Positions 1-8,345 of a stretch of 64,000 bases of DNA are shown in pieces; the stretch's first letter is position 1, and every line of letters starts with the position of its first letter. The notes below the pieces were generated by a model. The model worked only from the letters and a program-made list of their open reading frames with translations, was not told the origin of the DNA and did not search any database. The stretch is from positions 558,001 to 622,000 of the forward strand of contig NZ_CP147917.1 in assembly GCF_039645965.1 (NCBI RefSeq). The letters run 5' to 3'. Both the position numbers and the translations under genes were made by a program. Source of the DNA: Sulfurimonas sp. HSL3-2. Lineage in GTDB: Bacteria > Campylobacterota > Campylobacteria > Campylobacterales > Sulfurimonadaceae.

Positions 1-755
1 CACTGATGCGCGATCATACTTATCATCTCACCCATGGCAGCCTGACGGGACTGAGACACTAAGATCCTGTCTTTGTTTAGAAGCTCGTTTACTTTTTGTT
101 CGACCTGCTTTTCGAGGTTCTGGTTTATCTCTAAAAGCTCTTTAGTCTTTTGTTTTACTTCCTCTTGAAGCTTTTGGGAGAAACTTTCAAGCTCCTGTTT
201 CTGTTTTTGTATGGTCGCTTCATCTTCGTCTATCTTTTTTCTGTACAGCTGAAGGATGACGGACATGACGATGAGCGCAAGTGCCAGATATGAGATCTGA
301 TATAAAGAGTAGTATGTCTGAACAAACGGCTGCAGTTGGAATAAGAACATAGTAGCTATAAATGCGGCTAGCCAGTACACTCCGTTTTTGTCTTTAAAAT
401 AGAGAAGGACTACGGGATAAGAAAATATCCAGATATGTCTCAGTTCTGAAGGCGGGTTAAAAAGGATAAGGAGGTTGAAAAAAAGAAGATACTCTGTACA
501 AAGGATAGTGGTTATATAGTCAAAATACTCTCGCTTGACTCTAAGAAGCAAAAAGAGGACGACATTGAACGCGATGAGCCCAAGTTCTGCATAAGAGAGG
601 GCGAACTCTCCTACAAAGTAGTTATGTATAGCTGCATAAAGAAGTGCAAGCGAAGATAAGATAAATGATATGTTTACCAGACTGTAATAGTTCTGTATTT
701 TTCGTTCGTGTTCGTCAAAAAACAGACCGCTGGTCAAAAAGTTATTTAAAGCCAT
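1..755 (-). CDS. Membrane sensor histidine kinase (C-terminus cut by window edge)
   Basis: The frame starts at ATG 753-755 and runs off the window, giving 251 complete codons. After a short charged N-terminus there are several hydrophobic segments (about residues 25-175), so the sensor region is a multi-pass membrane domain. A long Lys/Glu/Gln-rich coiled coil follows (about 178-232). Then comes the kinase H-box, reading GEMISMIAHQ, whose His is residue 250. The form RQAAMGEMI..IAHQW is typical of Campylobacterota hybrid or simple sensor kinases (family knowledge). The ATPase domain and any receiver lie outside the window. It ends the minus-strand run pyrB-pabB-kinase, starting only 9 bp after the pabB stop, so it is probably cotranscribed. 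The ligand is unknown. Confidence 0.85.
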   Translation of the reverse strand, partial: MALNNFLTSGLFFDEHERKIQNYYSLVNISFILSSLALLYAAIHNYFVGEFALSYAELGLIAFNVVLFLLLRVKREYFDYITTILCTEYLLFFNLLILFNPPSELRHIWIFSYPVVLLYFKDKNGVYWLAAFIATMFLFQLQPFVQTYYSLYQISYLALALIVMSVILQLYRKKIDEDEATIQKQKQELESFSQKLQEEVKQKTKELLEINQNLEKQVEQKVNELLNKDRILVSQSRQAAMGEMISMIAHQ

Positions 756-764
756 ATATCACCT

Positions 765-1703
765 TTAGGGAATATATATTTTATCAATAAGTTCTTTATA
801 TTCGCTTTTTGCGTCACTGTCAAGCGTTATTCCGCCGCCGCTTTTGTAGATAAGGGTATCATCCTGTCTCTCGATAAAGCGTATCATCACGGCACTCTGC
901 AGATCTTTTCCGTCAAAAAAACCGAAGACCCCGCTGAAAAAACCTCTCTCATACTTCTCGATGCTCTCTATAAGTTCGACCGTCTTTTTTTTCGGTGTCC
1001 CACTGATGCTTCCTGCGGGAAGAAGCTTTAAAAGAGTCTCGGAGAAGTTCTCCCGCCAGTTTGAAGGCAGATTTCCCGTTATCTTGGAGCTTACATGTAA
1101 GAGCTTTTTATCTCCTGCATTGATGATTTCGGTGTACCTGAACTTTTCCACCTTTATATCTTTGGCGATGATACCAAGGTCGTTACGAAGAAGATCGACT
1201 ATCATCACATGTTCCGCCATCTCTTTGTCGTTTGAGAGTATCTTCTCTTTTGCATTTTCTACCGAAGCGTCTATGGTTCCTTTCATAGGAAAGGTAGAGA
1301 TTTGATCGCCTTCTATGGTGATGAACCTTTCAGGTGAGAAGCAGATAAACTCCTCTCTCACTCTTAGTTTAAAAGGGGCGTTTGCGAGTTGAAATATCTC
1401 TTTAAAATCATGCTCGCACTCGACTCTTGTCGGAGCGGTAAGGTTGAAAAGATAGGTGTTCCCCGCTTTGATATTCTCGATCACCTCGTCAAACTTCTCT
1501 TTATACTCATGAAAAGAGATCGGATGTTTGACAAGCGAAGCGTTGTGTTTTTTGTATGTGAAGTTTTCATCAAATGTAAACTCGATGTCGTTTGTTGCAA
1601 GTTCGTCAACTCTGTAGACCTCTATATGAGAGGCTTTAAAATCTGTAAAGAAGAGAAAGGGCTCTTTGGCAGACGCCAGAGAGTCTAGTTTATTTAGCAT
1701 CAT
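765..1703 (-). CDS. pabB: Aminodeoxychorismate synthase component I
   Basis: This chorismate-utilising enzyme makes 4-amino-4-deoxychorismate for folate synthesis, using ammonia from a PabA subunit that is not encoded here. The 312-residue protein is the catalytic domain alone, as is usual for Campylobacterota PabB. Visible signatures are PMKGT (about 139-143, the PIKGT motif separating PabB from TrpE), DLLRND (about 169-174) and [10 protein letters not shown] (about 229-238), all part of the chorismate-binding fold. The start overlaps the end of pyrB by 14 bp, so translation is probably coupled. A double ATG (1701-1703 and 1698-1700) leaves the exact first residue open. TrpE is the main alternative, but the length and PMKGT favour PabB. 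Confidence 0.9.
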   Translation of the reverse strand: MMLNKLDSLASAKEPFLFFTDFKASHIEVYRVDELATNDIEFTFDENFTYKKHNASLVKHPISFHEYKEKFDEVIENIKAGNTYLFNLTAPTRVECEHDFKEIFQLANAPFKLRVREEFICFSPERFITIEGDQISTFPMKGTIDASVENAKEKILSNDKEMAEHVMIVDLLRNDLGIIAKDIKVEKFRYTEIINAGDKKLLHVSSKITGNLPSNWRENFSETLLKLLPAGSISGTPKKKTVELIESIEKYERGFFSGVFGFFDGKDLQSAVMIRFIERQDDTLIYKSGGGITLDSDAKSEYKELIDKIYIP

Positions 1704-2568
1704 ATATGAGTTTTTTAAGGACTGCCATACGGATATTTACGCCGTTACTTACCTGATTAAGGACTTTACATCTCTCATCTGCAAGCAGTGCGTCGTCTAT
1801 GTCTATGTTTCTATGTACGGGCCCCGGGTGAAGTATGATGATATCGCGGTCACCTACAAGCCCTTTGGTCACACAGAAATCACTCGCATAGTCTTTAAGT
1901 GAAGCGTAGTTTTGTGAAGAGTGACGCTCTGTCTGCGTTCTAAGACTCATGATAGCATCGACGTTTTGTACCGCTTCTTTGAGATTATGTGTAGTCTTTA
2001 ACGATGTCTTGGGTAGAAACTGAGGCGGAGCGACAAGTATGACCTCCATTCCAAATCTTGTGAGCAGGTCTATGTTTGAGTTTGCGACACGTGAGTTTTT
2101 GATATCTCCGACTATGGCGATACGTTTGCCTTTAACGTCGCCAAAATGCTCTTTTAACGTGTAAAGGTCAAGAAGTGCCTGAGTAGGGTGGGCATGAGCG
2201 CCGTCACCCGCATTGATGATGGAAGCTCTCGTGTGGTTTGAGAGGATCTTCGGTACACCCGCGTTTTCATGGCGTACTATGATGGCGTGAGGGCCCATAG
2301 CGTCAAGGTTCATCGCCGTATCTACAAGTGTTTCGCCCTTTTTTGTAGAACTTTTTGCAACATCAAGATGGACTATCTCCGCACCAAGACGTTTTGCAGC
2401 TATCTCAAAAGAGCTTTTTGTCCTTGTAGAGTTCTCAAAAAAGAGGGTGATGATGATCTTGTCTTGTAAGATTCTGTCAAATCTGCCGTCGCTAAATCTT
2501 TTGGCATCATCTAAAATGGTGTTTATCTCTTCTATCGTCAAGTCATCTGTACGGATTAAATGTTGCAT
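1690..2568 (-). CDS. pyrB: Aspartate carbamoyltransferase catalytic subunit
   Basis: Catalyses carbamoyl phosphate plus aspartate to N-carbamoyl-aspartate, the committed step of pyrimidine synthesis in the cytoplasm. The 292 residues show the carbamoyl-phosphate motif STRTKSSFE (about 47-55), the HPTQALLDL segment, and HPGPVHR near the C-terminus, all diagnostic of the ATCase/OTCase family. The aspartate-type active site and absence of an ornithine motif support ATCase. No regulatory subunit PyrI is adjacent, consistent with the bacterial class that lacks it. It lies between bioD (21 bp upstream) and pabB (overlapping) on the minus strand. Confidence 0.95.
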   Translation of the reverse strand: MQHLIRTDDLTIEEINTILDDAKRFSDGRFDRILQDKIIITLFFENSTRTKSSFEIAAKRLGAEIVHLDVAKSSTKKGETLVDTAMNLDAMGPHAIIVRHENAGVPKILSNHTRASIINAGDGAHAHPTQALLDLYTLKEHFGDVKGKRIAIVGDIKNSRVANSNIDLLTRFGMEVILVAPPQFLPKTSLKTTHNLKEAVQNVDAIMSLRTQTERHSSQNYASLKDYASDFCVTKGLVGDRDIIILHPGPVHRNIDIDDALLADERCKVLNQVSNGVNIRMAVLKKLIYDAK

Positions 2569-2589
2569 GATTCTACTTCTTATAATTTT

Positions 2590-3234
2590 TTATAGATTAT
2601 ACAAGAGTTCACATATAGAATCAATATCATCGCCCACTTTTAACACCTTTTGCCCTGTTTTTATAAAGTAGGGCTCTGAGACGACGCTAAAACTGTCGTC
2701 ATCGTCTCTGCAGTTAAATGCCACTATATGGGGTATCTGTTTGGCTTCAAGCGCTTTTTGGCTCAAAAGAGTGTCGTTGATGCATCCAAGAGAACAGTGC
2801 GTGACCAAAAGGGCTTTTGCGTTTAAGAGTTTTATGAGGTCTATCATCATGGTCTGTTCGTCTATAGGTACGTAAAGTCCGCCTGCACCTTCGATGATGA
2901 CGATATCCGAAGATGCTTCCATCTCTTCGATCTTCTTGACGATCTTTTTCAAATCAAGCGGCATATTGTCCGAAGCGACAAAAGGGGCAGCAGGCAAGGT
3001 GTAGGTGATGGGAACGATATCTTCCACCTCGATCGACCATAGTTTCGGGTTCAACTCTTTGACACACTCCAAAAGCGCTTCTCCGTCGATCGGGTAATCG
3101 ACGACTCCCGTCTCGATGGGTTTGATCACACCGACTTTAAGACCGCGGGCTGCAAAAGCTTTTAAAAGCAGTTTTGTCGTATAAGTTTTTCCGATGTCAG
3201 TATTTGTCGCAGTTATAAAGATTCTTTTTTTCAT
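2590..3234 (-). CDS. bioD: Dethiobiotin synthetase
   Basis: ATP-dependent closure of 7,8-diaminopelargonic acid with CO2 to dethiobiotin, the penultimate biotin step. The 214-residue protein starts with the BioD P-loop form ATNTDIGKTY (about 9-18) and carries the second signature EGAGGLYVP (about 115-123); both are typical of the family. It is the first gene of the minus-strand group bioD-pyrB-pabB-kinase and is transcribed divergently from the PLP enzyme at 3281, with only 46 bp between them. No other biotin gene is adjacent. Confidence 0.93.
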   Translation of the reverse strand: MKKRIFITATNTDIGKTYTTKLLLKAFAARGLKVGVIKPIETGVVDYPIDGEALLECVKELNPKLWSIEVEDIVPITYTLPAAPFVASDNMPLDLKKIVKKIEEMEASSDIVIIEGAGGLYVPIDEQTMMIDLIKLLNAKALLVTHCSLGCINDTLLSQKALEAKQIPHIVAFNCRDDDDSFSVVSEPYFIKTGQKVLKVGDDIDSICELLYNL

Positions 3235-3248
3235 ATGCCAACTTTCGT

Positions 3249-3254
3249 TATAAT
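3249..3254 (+). promoter_or_regulatory. -10 box TATAAT for the Cys/Met PLP enzyme gene
   Basis: A consensus TATAAT lies 26 bp before the ATG at 3281, in the bioD intergenic gap. No clear -35 box is visible, as is common in Campylobacterota housekeeping promoters, which rely on T-rich upstream DNA. A second TATAAT-like run lies about 11 bp downstream. Confidence 0.5.
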
Positions 3255-3280
3255 GTCACAATTTTATAATAGGTTTACTA

Positions 3281-4516
3281 ATGAATCGCTTTGAGAACTT
3301 TTGTACAAGATTTGTTCAATCAACAGGAAAAAAAGAGGGTGCAGTCAGTCCGACTATCACGGGCTCTGCTTCATTTGGATATGGAGACAGCGAAACTGCG
3401 GAGGGGATATTTAACGGAAGCGTTAAAAAACCGCTTTACTCACGCATGGGAAATCCGACTTCGGCACAGCTTGAAGGCATACTTGCAGATATGGACGGAG
3501 GCGTGGGCGCAGTCGCTACGAGTTCAGGTATGGCTGCAACGACACTTGCGACGATGTCACTTCTAAAAAGCGGCGATGAGATCATAAGCATCGGCGGACT
3601 TTTCGGTGGGACTTACTCTTACTTCAGTGAGACACTTTCACGTTTTGGCATCACGACCTCTTTCTTTGACGTGGACGAACTAGATGCTGTCAAAGGCGCG
3701 GTCAATGAAAATACAAAGATCATCTTTTTAGAGAGCGTAGGCAATCCGAACATGCGTCTGCCGGACATCAAAGCAGTCGCAAAGATCGCAAACGATGCAG
3801 GAGTGGTGCTGATAGTCGACAACACGATAACGCCGATGAGCGTAGCCCCTTTAAAAATGGGTGCTGACATAGTCGTTTACTCTACGACAAAGATCATAAG
3901 CGGAAACGCTTCGGCTCTAGGCGGTGCAGTAGTGTTCCGTGCTATAGCTGAGGATGACGACAAGTTTAAGACTCCGAGATACGCCGAAGTTCATAAGTTC
4001 ATAGAGAAAATGGGCAAGATGGCGCTTATCGCAAATGCGAAAAAACGTGCGATGCGCGATTTTGGTATGAGTGCGAGTGCATACAACAGCTACCTTACGA
4101 TGTTAGGACTAGAGACGCTTCCTCTTAGAATGGACAGAGTCGTGGACAGCGTTGAAAAAGTGGTAAAAGCATTGAACGAGAGAGGCTTACATGTAAACCA
4201 TCCGTGTCTCTCTTTTCATCCGCACCATGAAAGATACGTAAACGAGTTTAAAAACGGATGCGGCACACTTTTTACCATAGATATGGGAAGTAAAGAGAAA
4301 GCGTTCGCATTTTTAAATAAAACGAAGATAGCGACTCTTACGGCCAATATCGGCGACAGCAGAACGCTTGCACTACATATGGCATCGACTATATACAGTG
4401 ATTTCGATGCGAAGACAAAAGAGTTTTTAGGCATAACAGAAGGGCTTATCCGTATCTCTGTAGGACTTGAAAATCCTCAGGATATTATTGATGATTTTTT
4501 AAATGCAGCAAAATAG
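3281..4516 (+). CDS. Cys/Met metabolism PLP-dependent enzyme (homocysteine synthase / sulfhydrylase type)
   Basis: A 411-residue fold-type I PLP enzyme of the cystathionine gamma-synthase superfamily. The N-terminal YSRMGNPT segment (about 53-60) and SSGMAA (about 81-86) bind the cofactor phosphate. The Schiff-base lysine is in STTKIISG (about K204), preceded by the ADIVVYS strand. The insert pattern and length fit O-acetylhomoserine or O-succinylhomoserine sulfhydrylases (MetY/MetZ) better than short gamma-lyases, but cystathionine gamma-synthase or methionine gamma-lyase cannot be excluded from sequence alone. A sulfide-consuming homocysteine synthase would suit a sulfide-exposed organism (inference). 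It is monocistronic or leads the clpS-clpA-aat group 82 bp downstream. Confidence 0.75.
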   Translation: MNRFENFCTRFVQSTGKKEGAVSPTITGSASFGYGDSETAEGIFNGSVKKPLYSRMGNPTSAQLEGILADMDGGVGAVATSSGMAATTLATMSLLKSGDEIISIGGLFGGTYSYFSETLSRFGITTSFFDVDELDAVKGAVNENTKIIFLESVGNPNMRLPDIKAVAKIANDAGVVLIVDNTITPMSVAPLKMGADIVVYSTTKIISGNASALGGAVVFRAIAEDDDKFKTPRYAEVHKFIEKMGKMALIANAKKRAMRDFGMSASAYNSYLTMLGLETLPLRMDRVVDSVEKVVKALNERGLHVNHPCLSFHPHHERYVNEFKNGCGTLFTIDMGSKEKAFAFLNKTKIATLTANIGDSRTLALHMASTIYSDFDAKTKEFLGITEGLIRISVGLENPQDIIDDFLNAAK

Positions 4517-4563
4517 ATATTTTTTTAAGCCAACAAATACGAAAAAATAGGTAAAGTTAATTT

Positions 4564-4569
4564 TATAAT
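4564..4569 (+). promoter_or_regulatory. -10 box TATAAT for clpS-clpA-aat
   Basis: A consensus TATAAT lies 29 bp before the TTG start of clpS in the 82-bp gap after the PLP gene, in a very AT-rich stretch. No convincing -35 is seen. It would drive the tightly packed clpS-clpA-aat transcript. Confidence 0.5.
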
Positions 4570-4598
4570 ATATAAAAGACTATTTTTAGGAAACTATT

Positions 4599-4898
4599 TT
4601 GGATACGAGAACAGATAACGAATTAGAGAGCGATCTCTCCGTAATGTTGCCAAAGCGCTATAAAGTGCTTCTTTTAAACGACGATTATACCTCTATGGAT
4701 TTTGTGATAGATATCTTGATGAACGTCTTTCACAAAAGCTATCAGCAGGCAGAGGTCATCATGCTTGAGATCCACAGGACCGAGCGGGGGCTTTGCGGAG
4801 TCTACAGCTATGAAATAGCCGAGACAAAAGTTATGCAGGTTCACAAACTGGCGCGTGAACAAGGATTTCCGCTAAAAGCTACAATGGAGGAAGAGTGA
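4599..4898 (+). CDS. clpS: ATP-dependent Clp protease adaptor ClpS
   Basis: ClpS recognises N-degron residues (Leu, Phe, Tyr, Trp) and delivers substrates to ClpAP. The 99-residue protein contains the conserved core LLNDDYTSMDFVI (about 26-38) and the HRTERGLCGVY segment, matching the hydrophobic pocket and ClpA-binding surfaces of the family. The start is TTG at 4599, chosen because AGGA at 4588 sits 7 bp upstream and the protein then has normal length. Its stop overlaps the clpA start by 4 bp (ATGA), so translation is coupled. Confidence 0.95.
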   Translation: MDTRTDNELESDLSVMLPKRYKVLLLNDDYTSMDFVIDILMNVFHKSYQQAEVIMLEIHRTERGLCGVYSYEIAETKVMQVHKLAREQGFPLKATMEEE

Positions 4899-7078
4899 TG
4901 ATAAGTGCTGAATTAAACTCAATATTTCAAAAATCTCTTTCGTATGCAAAAGACCAAAGACATGAGTACTTGACGATAGAACATGTTTTTTTCTCTATTT
5001 TAGGCTCGCCTGAGGGTATCGCTATCATCAAAGAGTGCGGTGCAGATCCTCATGCGATGCGCGAAGAACTGGCAGAGTACATCATGACGAGTATGGAGTC
5101 GCTTCCCGATGACGTCGTAAGTGATCCTTATGAGACGGTCGGACTCTCACGTCTGATAGACAAGATGATACGCCACATACAAAGCGCTCAAAAGACAAGT
5201 GCCGATGTCGGTGATCTGATAGCTGCGATATATGAAGAGGAAAACTCTTACTCATGCATGCTGCTTGAAGCCCACGGAATAGAAAGAGTAGACGTACTTG
5301 CCGCTATCTCTCATAAAGAGTCGGCATCCGCATCGGATGAGCAGCAAGAGAGCGCACTGGCAAAATACACTATCAATCTTTTAGAAAAAGCAAAAGAGGG
5401 TCTGATCGACCCGATCATCGGCAGAGATGATGAGATCGAAAGAGTGATACAGACACTTTGCAGAAGGAAGAAAAACAATCCTCTGCTTGTGGGTGAACCT
5501 GGGGTGGGTAAGACTGCCATCGCCGAAGGACTTGCTCTTCGTATAAGTGAAGAGAGTGTGCCTGAGATCATTAAAGACGCTCCTGTCTTTGGACTTGACT
5601 TAGGGGCTTTACTTGCAGGAACGAAGTACAGAGGTGACTTTGAAAAACGTCTCAAGGGCGTCATCGATGAACTCAAACTCATTAAAAATGCGATACTTTT
5701 CATAGATGAGATCCATACTTTAGTGGGTGCAGGAGCAGTAAACGGCGGAGGTATGGATGCATCGAACCAGCTAAAACCGGCACTTGCTTCGGGTGAACTA
5801 AAATGTATGGGAGCGACTACCTACGCAGAGTTTAGAAACATCTTTGAAAAAGACAAAGCGCTTTCACGCCGTTTTGCAAAGATAGATGTGGACGAGCCGA
5901 CACTTGACGACAGTTATCTGATACTAAAAGGTCTGGCTCCAAAATATGAGAAGCACCACGGTATAAAATATACCGATAAAGCGCTTCGCGCAGCAGTCGA
6001 TCTCTCTAAAAAATATATATCCGATAGATTTCTGCCTGATGTGGCGATCGACCTTATGGATGAGGCGGGTGCGTCGTTTCATCTGAAAAAACGTAAACGT
6101 CACAGTGTAACACCGCACGACATTGAGGCTATCATCTCGAAAATAACGGGTATGCCGACATCGAAGATCGGTGAAGACGATATCGAAAGACTGGCTTCTT
6201 TAGAGGAAGATCTAAAAGCTATCGTGATCGGTCAGGATGAAGCCGTCATCAAAGTAAGCGAAGCCGTAAAACGTTCGCGTGCAGGACTTACAGGCGAAGA
6301 CAAACCGATAGCGTCATTCCTGTTCTCAGGGCCTACGGGTGTCGGTAAGACTGAGCTTTCACGTGCTCTTGCATCGGTTCTGGGTGTGCATTTCGAGCGT
6401 TTTGATATGAGTGAATATATGGAAAAACATGCACTTTCACGTCTAGTGGGAGCACCTCCGGGATATGTCGGTTTTGAACAGGGCGGACTTTTAACCGAAG
6501 CTGCAAGAAAACACCCATATATGGTCCTGCTTCTTGATGAGATCGAAAAAGCGCATCCCGATCTTATAAACATCCTGCTTCAGGTGATGGACAGTGCGAC
6601 GCTGACAGATAACAACGGATACAAAGCGAACTTTAAAAACGTGATCCTTATCATGACCTCAAACGTAGGTGCGACAGAACGTAATGTCATGGGCTTTAAT
6701 GCCGACAGTTCACTTTCACGCGGAGAAGCTCTGAAGTCGTTCTTTACGCCTGAGTTTAGGAATCGTCTTGATGCCGTCGTCGAGTTTAAATCTCTGAAAA
6801 TAGAGATCGTCGAACGTATTGTCAGAAAATTCGTGAACAATATAAACAAAGAACTCGGCAAGAAAAAGATATCTTTACAAGTAAGCGATAAAGCAGTCGG
6901 ATATATAGCAGAGATGGGCTACGATAAAGAGATGGGCGCAAGACCGTTAGTCCGCTTTATCCAAGAAAACGTGAAAAATCCGCTGACAGATGAGATGCTT
7001 TTTGGAAAACTCAAAAGCGGCGGAAAAGTCTATATCGATTTTGACAAAAAGCTGACGTTCGACTTTCAAGAGAAATAG
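4895..7078 (+). CDS. clpA: ATP-dependent Clp protease ATPase subunit ClpA
   Basis: Hexameric AAA+ unfoldase partner of ClpP. The 727 residues comprise an N-terminal Clp_N domain (about 1-145), AAA-1 with Walker A GEPGVGKT (about 200-207), and AAA-2 with GPTGVGKT (about 478-485). It lacks the long coiled-coil M-domain found in ClpB, which distinguishes it from the clpB gene at 40.1 kb. It is encoded between clpS (4-bp overlap) and aat (3 bp downstream), so adaptor, unfoldase and N-degron-generating transferase are made together. ClpP is not in the window. Confidence 0.96.
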   Translation: MMISAELNSIFQKSLSYAKDQRHEYLTIEHVFFSILGSPEGIAIIKECGADPHAMREELAEYIMTSMESLPDDVVSDPYETVGLSRLIDKMIRHIQSAQKTSADVGDLIAAIYEEENSYSCMLLEAHGIERVDVLAAISHKESASASDEQQESALAKYTINLLEKAKEGLIDPIIGRDDEIERVIQTLCRRKKNNPLLVGEPGVGKTAIAEGLALRISEESVPEIIKDAPVFGLDLGALLAGTKYRGDFEKRLKGVIDELKLIKNAILFIDEIHTLVGAGAVNGGGMDASNQLKPALASGELKCMGATTYAEFRNIFEKDKALSRRFAKIDVDEPTLDDSYLILKGLAPKYEKHHGIKYTDKALRAAVDLSKKYISDRFLPDVAIDLMDEAGASFHLKKRKRHSVTPHDIEAIISKITGMPTSKIGEDDIERLASLEEDLKAIVIGQDEAVIKVSEAVKRSRAGLTGEDKPIASFLFSGPTGVGKTELSRALASVLGVHFERFDMSEYMEKHALSRLVGAPPGYVGFEQGGLLTEAARKHPYMVLLLDEIEKAHPDLINILLQVMDSATLTDNNGYKANFKNVILIMTSNVGATERNVMGFNADSSLSRGEALKSFFTPEFRNRLDAVVEFKSLKIEIVERIVRKFVNNINKELGKKKISLQVSDKAVGYIAEMGYDKEMGARPLVRFIQENVKNPLTDEMLFGKLKSGGKVYIDFDKKLTFDFQEK

Positions 7079-7081
7079 AGA

Positions 7082-7759
7082 TTGTATATTCCAAAACTCA
7101 CATACCAGCTTGTGTTTCCAGACCCTCGTGATGCAAGCGAAGAGGGGATCGTCGCCTACGGCGGTGATCTAAGCCCCTCTCGTCTTATCAGGGCGTATCA
7201 AAACGGTATCTTCCCTTGGTATGCCAAGGGCGATCCGATCCTTTGGTGGTCGCCGGACCCGCGTCTTATCCTTGAGCTTTCCGATTTTAAACTGCGCCGC
7301 TCTTTGAAAAAAAGGATGAAACATTTTACCTATAAGTTTGACAGCGCCTTTTTAGAAGTGATAACGGAGTGTTCCAAAGCACCGCGTGAGGGACAAGACG
7401 GGACATGGATACAGCCTGAGATCATAGAAGCCTACAATGTGCTTCACGGAATGGGAAAGGCTCACAGCGTGGAAGCTTATCTTGACGGTGAACTTGTAGG
7501 TGGAGCTTACGGAGTAGTAGTAGGCAGAGTGTTCTGCGGGGAGAGTATGTTCGCGAAGGTAAACGATGCTTCAAAAGCGGCTTTTGCCGTACTGGTAGAA
7601 CACCTCAAAAAATGGGGCTACAGCTTTATTGACTGTCAGGTTCCAACCGAACATCTTATAAGTCTCGGAGCGAAAGAGGTCTCACGCGATTACTTTCTAA
7701 TGCGGTTAAAAGATGTTGTATATGATGAGATTCAACACAGTTGGATAATGGATTCATAA
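7082..7759 (+). CDS. aat: Leucyl/phenylalanyl-tRNA-protein transferase
   Basis: Transfers Leu or Phe from aminoacyl-tRNA to N-terminal Lys or Arg, creating primary N-degrons read by ClpS. The 225-residue protein has the family landmarks FPDP near the N-terminus, the NGIFPWYAKGDPILWWSPDPR block (about 40-60), the CGESMF signature and the C-terminal DCQVPTEHL segment. The start is TTG at 7082, three bases after the clpA stop, giving the typical N-terminus; no upstream ATG exists. The adjacency completes an N-degron module with clpS and clpA. Confidence 0.95.
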   Translation: MYIPKLTYQLVFPDPRDASEEGIVAYGGDLSPSRLIRAYQNGIFPWYAKGDPILWWSPDPRLILELSDFKLRRSLKKRMKHFTYKFDSAFLEVITECSKAPREGQDGTWIQPEIIEAYNVLHGMGKAHSVEAYLDGELVGGAYGVVVGRVFCGESMFAKVNDASKAAFAVLVEHLKKWGYSFIDCQVPTEHLISLGAKEVSRDYFLMRLKDVVYDEIQHSWIMDS

Positions 7760-7832
7760 TACTTTTCCCTATAAGTTTTACTTAAGCAAAACATCTTTAT
7801 ACTTGTGGTGAATTAAAAAAAAGGAAGTCAAA

Positions 7833-8279
7833 ATGAAAAAGATTTTAGTAAGCGCGGTAGCAGTGTTAGCATTAGCAACGGCAGGTGTTGCATCGGTAAA
7901 TGACCAAACTGGTTGTGGTCTTGGTGCGGTAATCATTAAAGACGATTCATCAGCTGTATTGCTTGCTCTTCAAGCAACAACAAACGGTACTTCAGCGAAC
8001 CAGACTTTTGGTATCACTTCAGGGACTTTAGGTTGTAAAAAGACTAAACTTGTTATGAATGAAAGAGCAGAAGAGTTCGTTGCATCTAACATGGACCAAC
8101 TTGCTAGCGAAATCGCTCAAGGTCACGGTGAGTCTGTTGACACATTGGCAGAACTTTTAAATGTTCAAGATAAAGAAGGTTTTGCTTCATCTTTACAAGC
8201 AAACTACAACAATATCTATGCATCTCAAAATGCAAAAATGTCAGACGTACTTGACAACATCTCAACTACTGCTATCTAA
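7833..8279 (+). CDS. Secreted DUF3015-family protein
   Basis: A 148-residue protein with a clear signal peptide (MKKILVSAVAVLALATAGVAS, cleavage near residue 20). The mature start contains GCGLGAVI and later GTLGCKK, the two-cysteine pattern of DUF3015, so a disulfide in the periplasm is likely. The remainder is helical and Asn/Gln/Ala-rich. The function of the family is not known to me. A strong Shine-Dalgarno (AAGGAAG) lies 7 bp before the ATG, and a good intrinsic terminator follows the stop, so it is probably a separately transcribed, well-expressed gene. Confidence 0.8.
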   Translation: MKKILVSAVAVLALATAGVASVNDQTGCGLGAVIIKDDSSAVLLALQATTNGTSANQTFGITSGTLGCKKTKLVMNERAEEFVASNMDQLASEIAQGHGESVDTLAELLNVQDKEGFASSLQANYNNIYASQNAKMSDVLDNISTTAI

Positions 8280-8291
8280 TGCAGTCTTTTG

Positions 8292-8322
8292 CTAAGCGAA
8301 TTTTTCGCTTAGTACCCTTTTT
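8292..8322 (+). terminator. Intrinsic terminator after the DUF3015 gene
   Basis: A perfect 9-bp inverted repeat, CTAAGCGAA (8292-8300) and TTCGCTTAG (8304-8312), with a 3-base loop, is followed by CCCTTTTT. It lies 13 bp after the DUF3015 stop and just upstream of the next gene's Shine-Dalgarno sequence. Confidence 0.85.
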
Positions 8323-8345
8323 ATAATCTTCATTTAGGATTTTCC

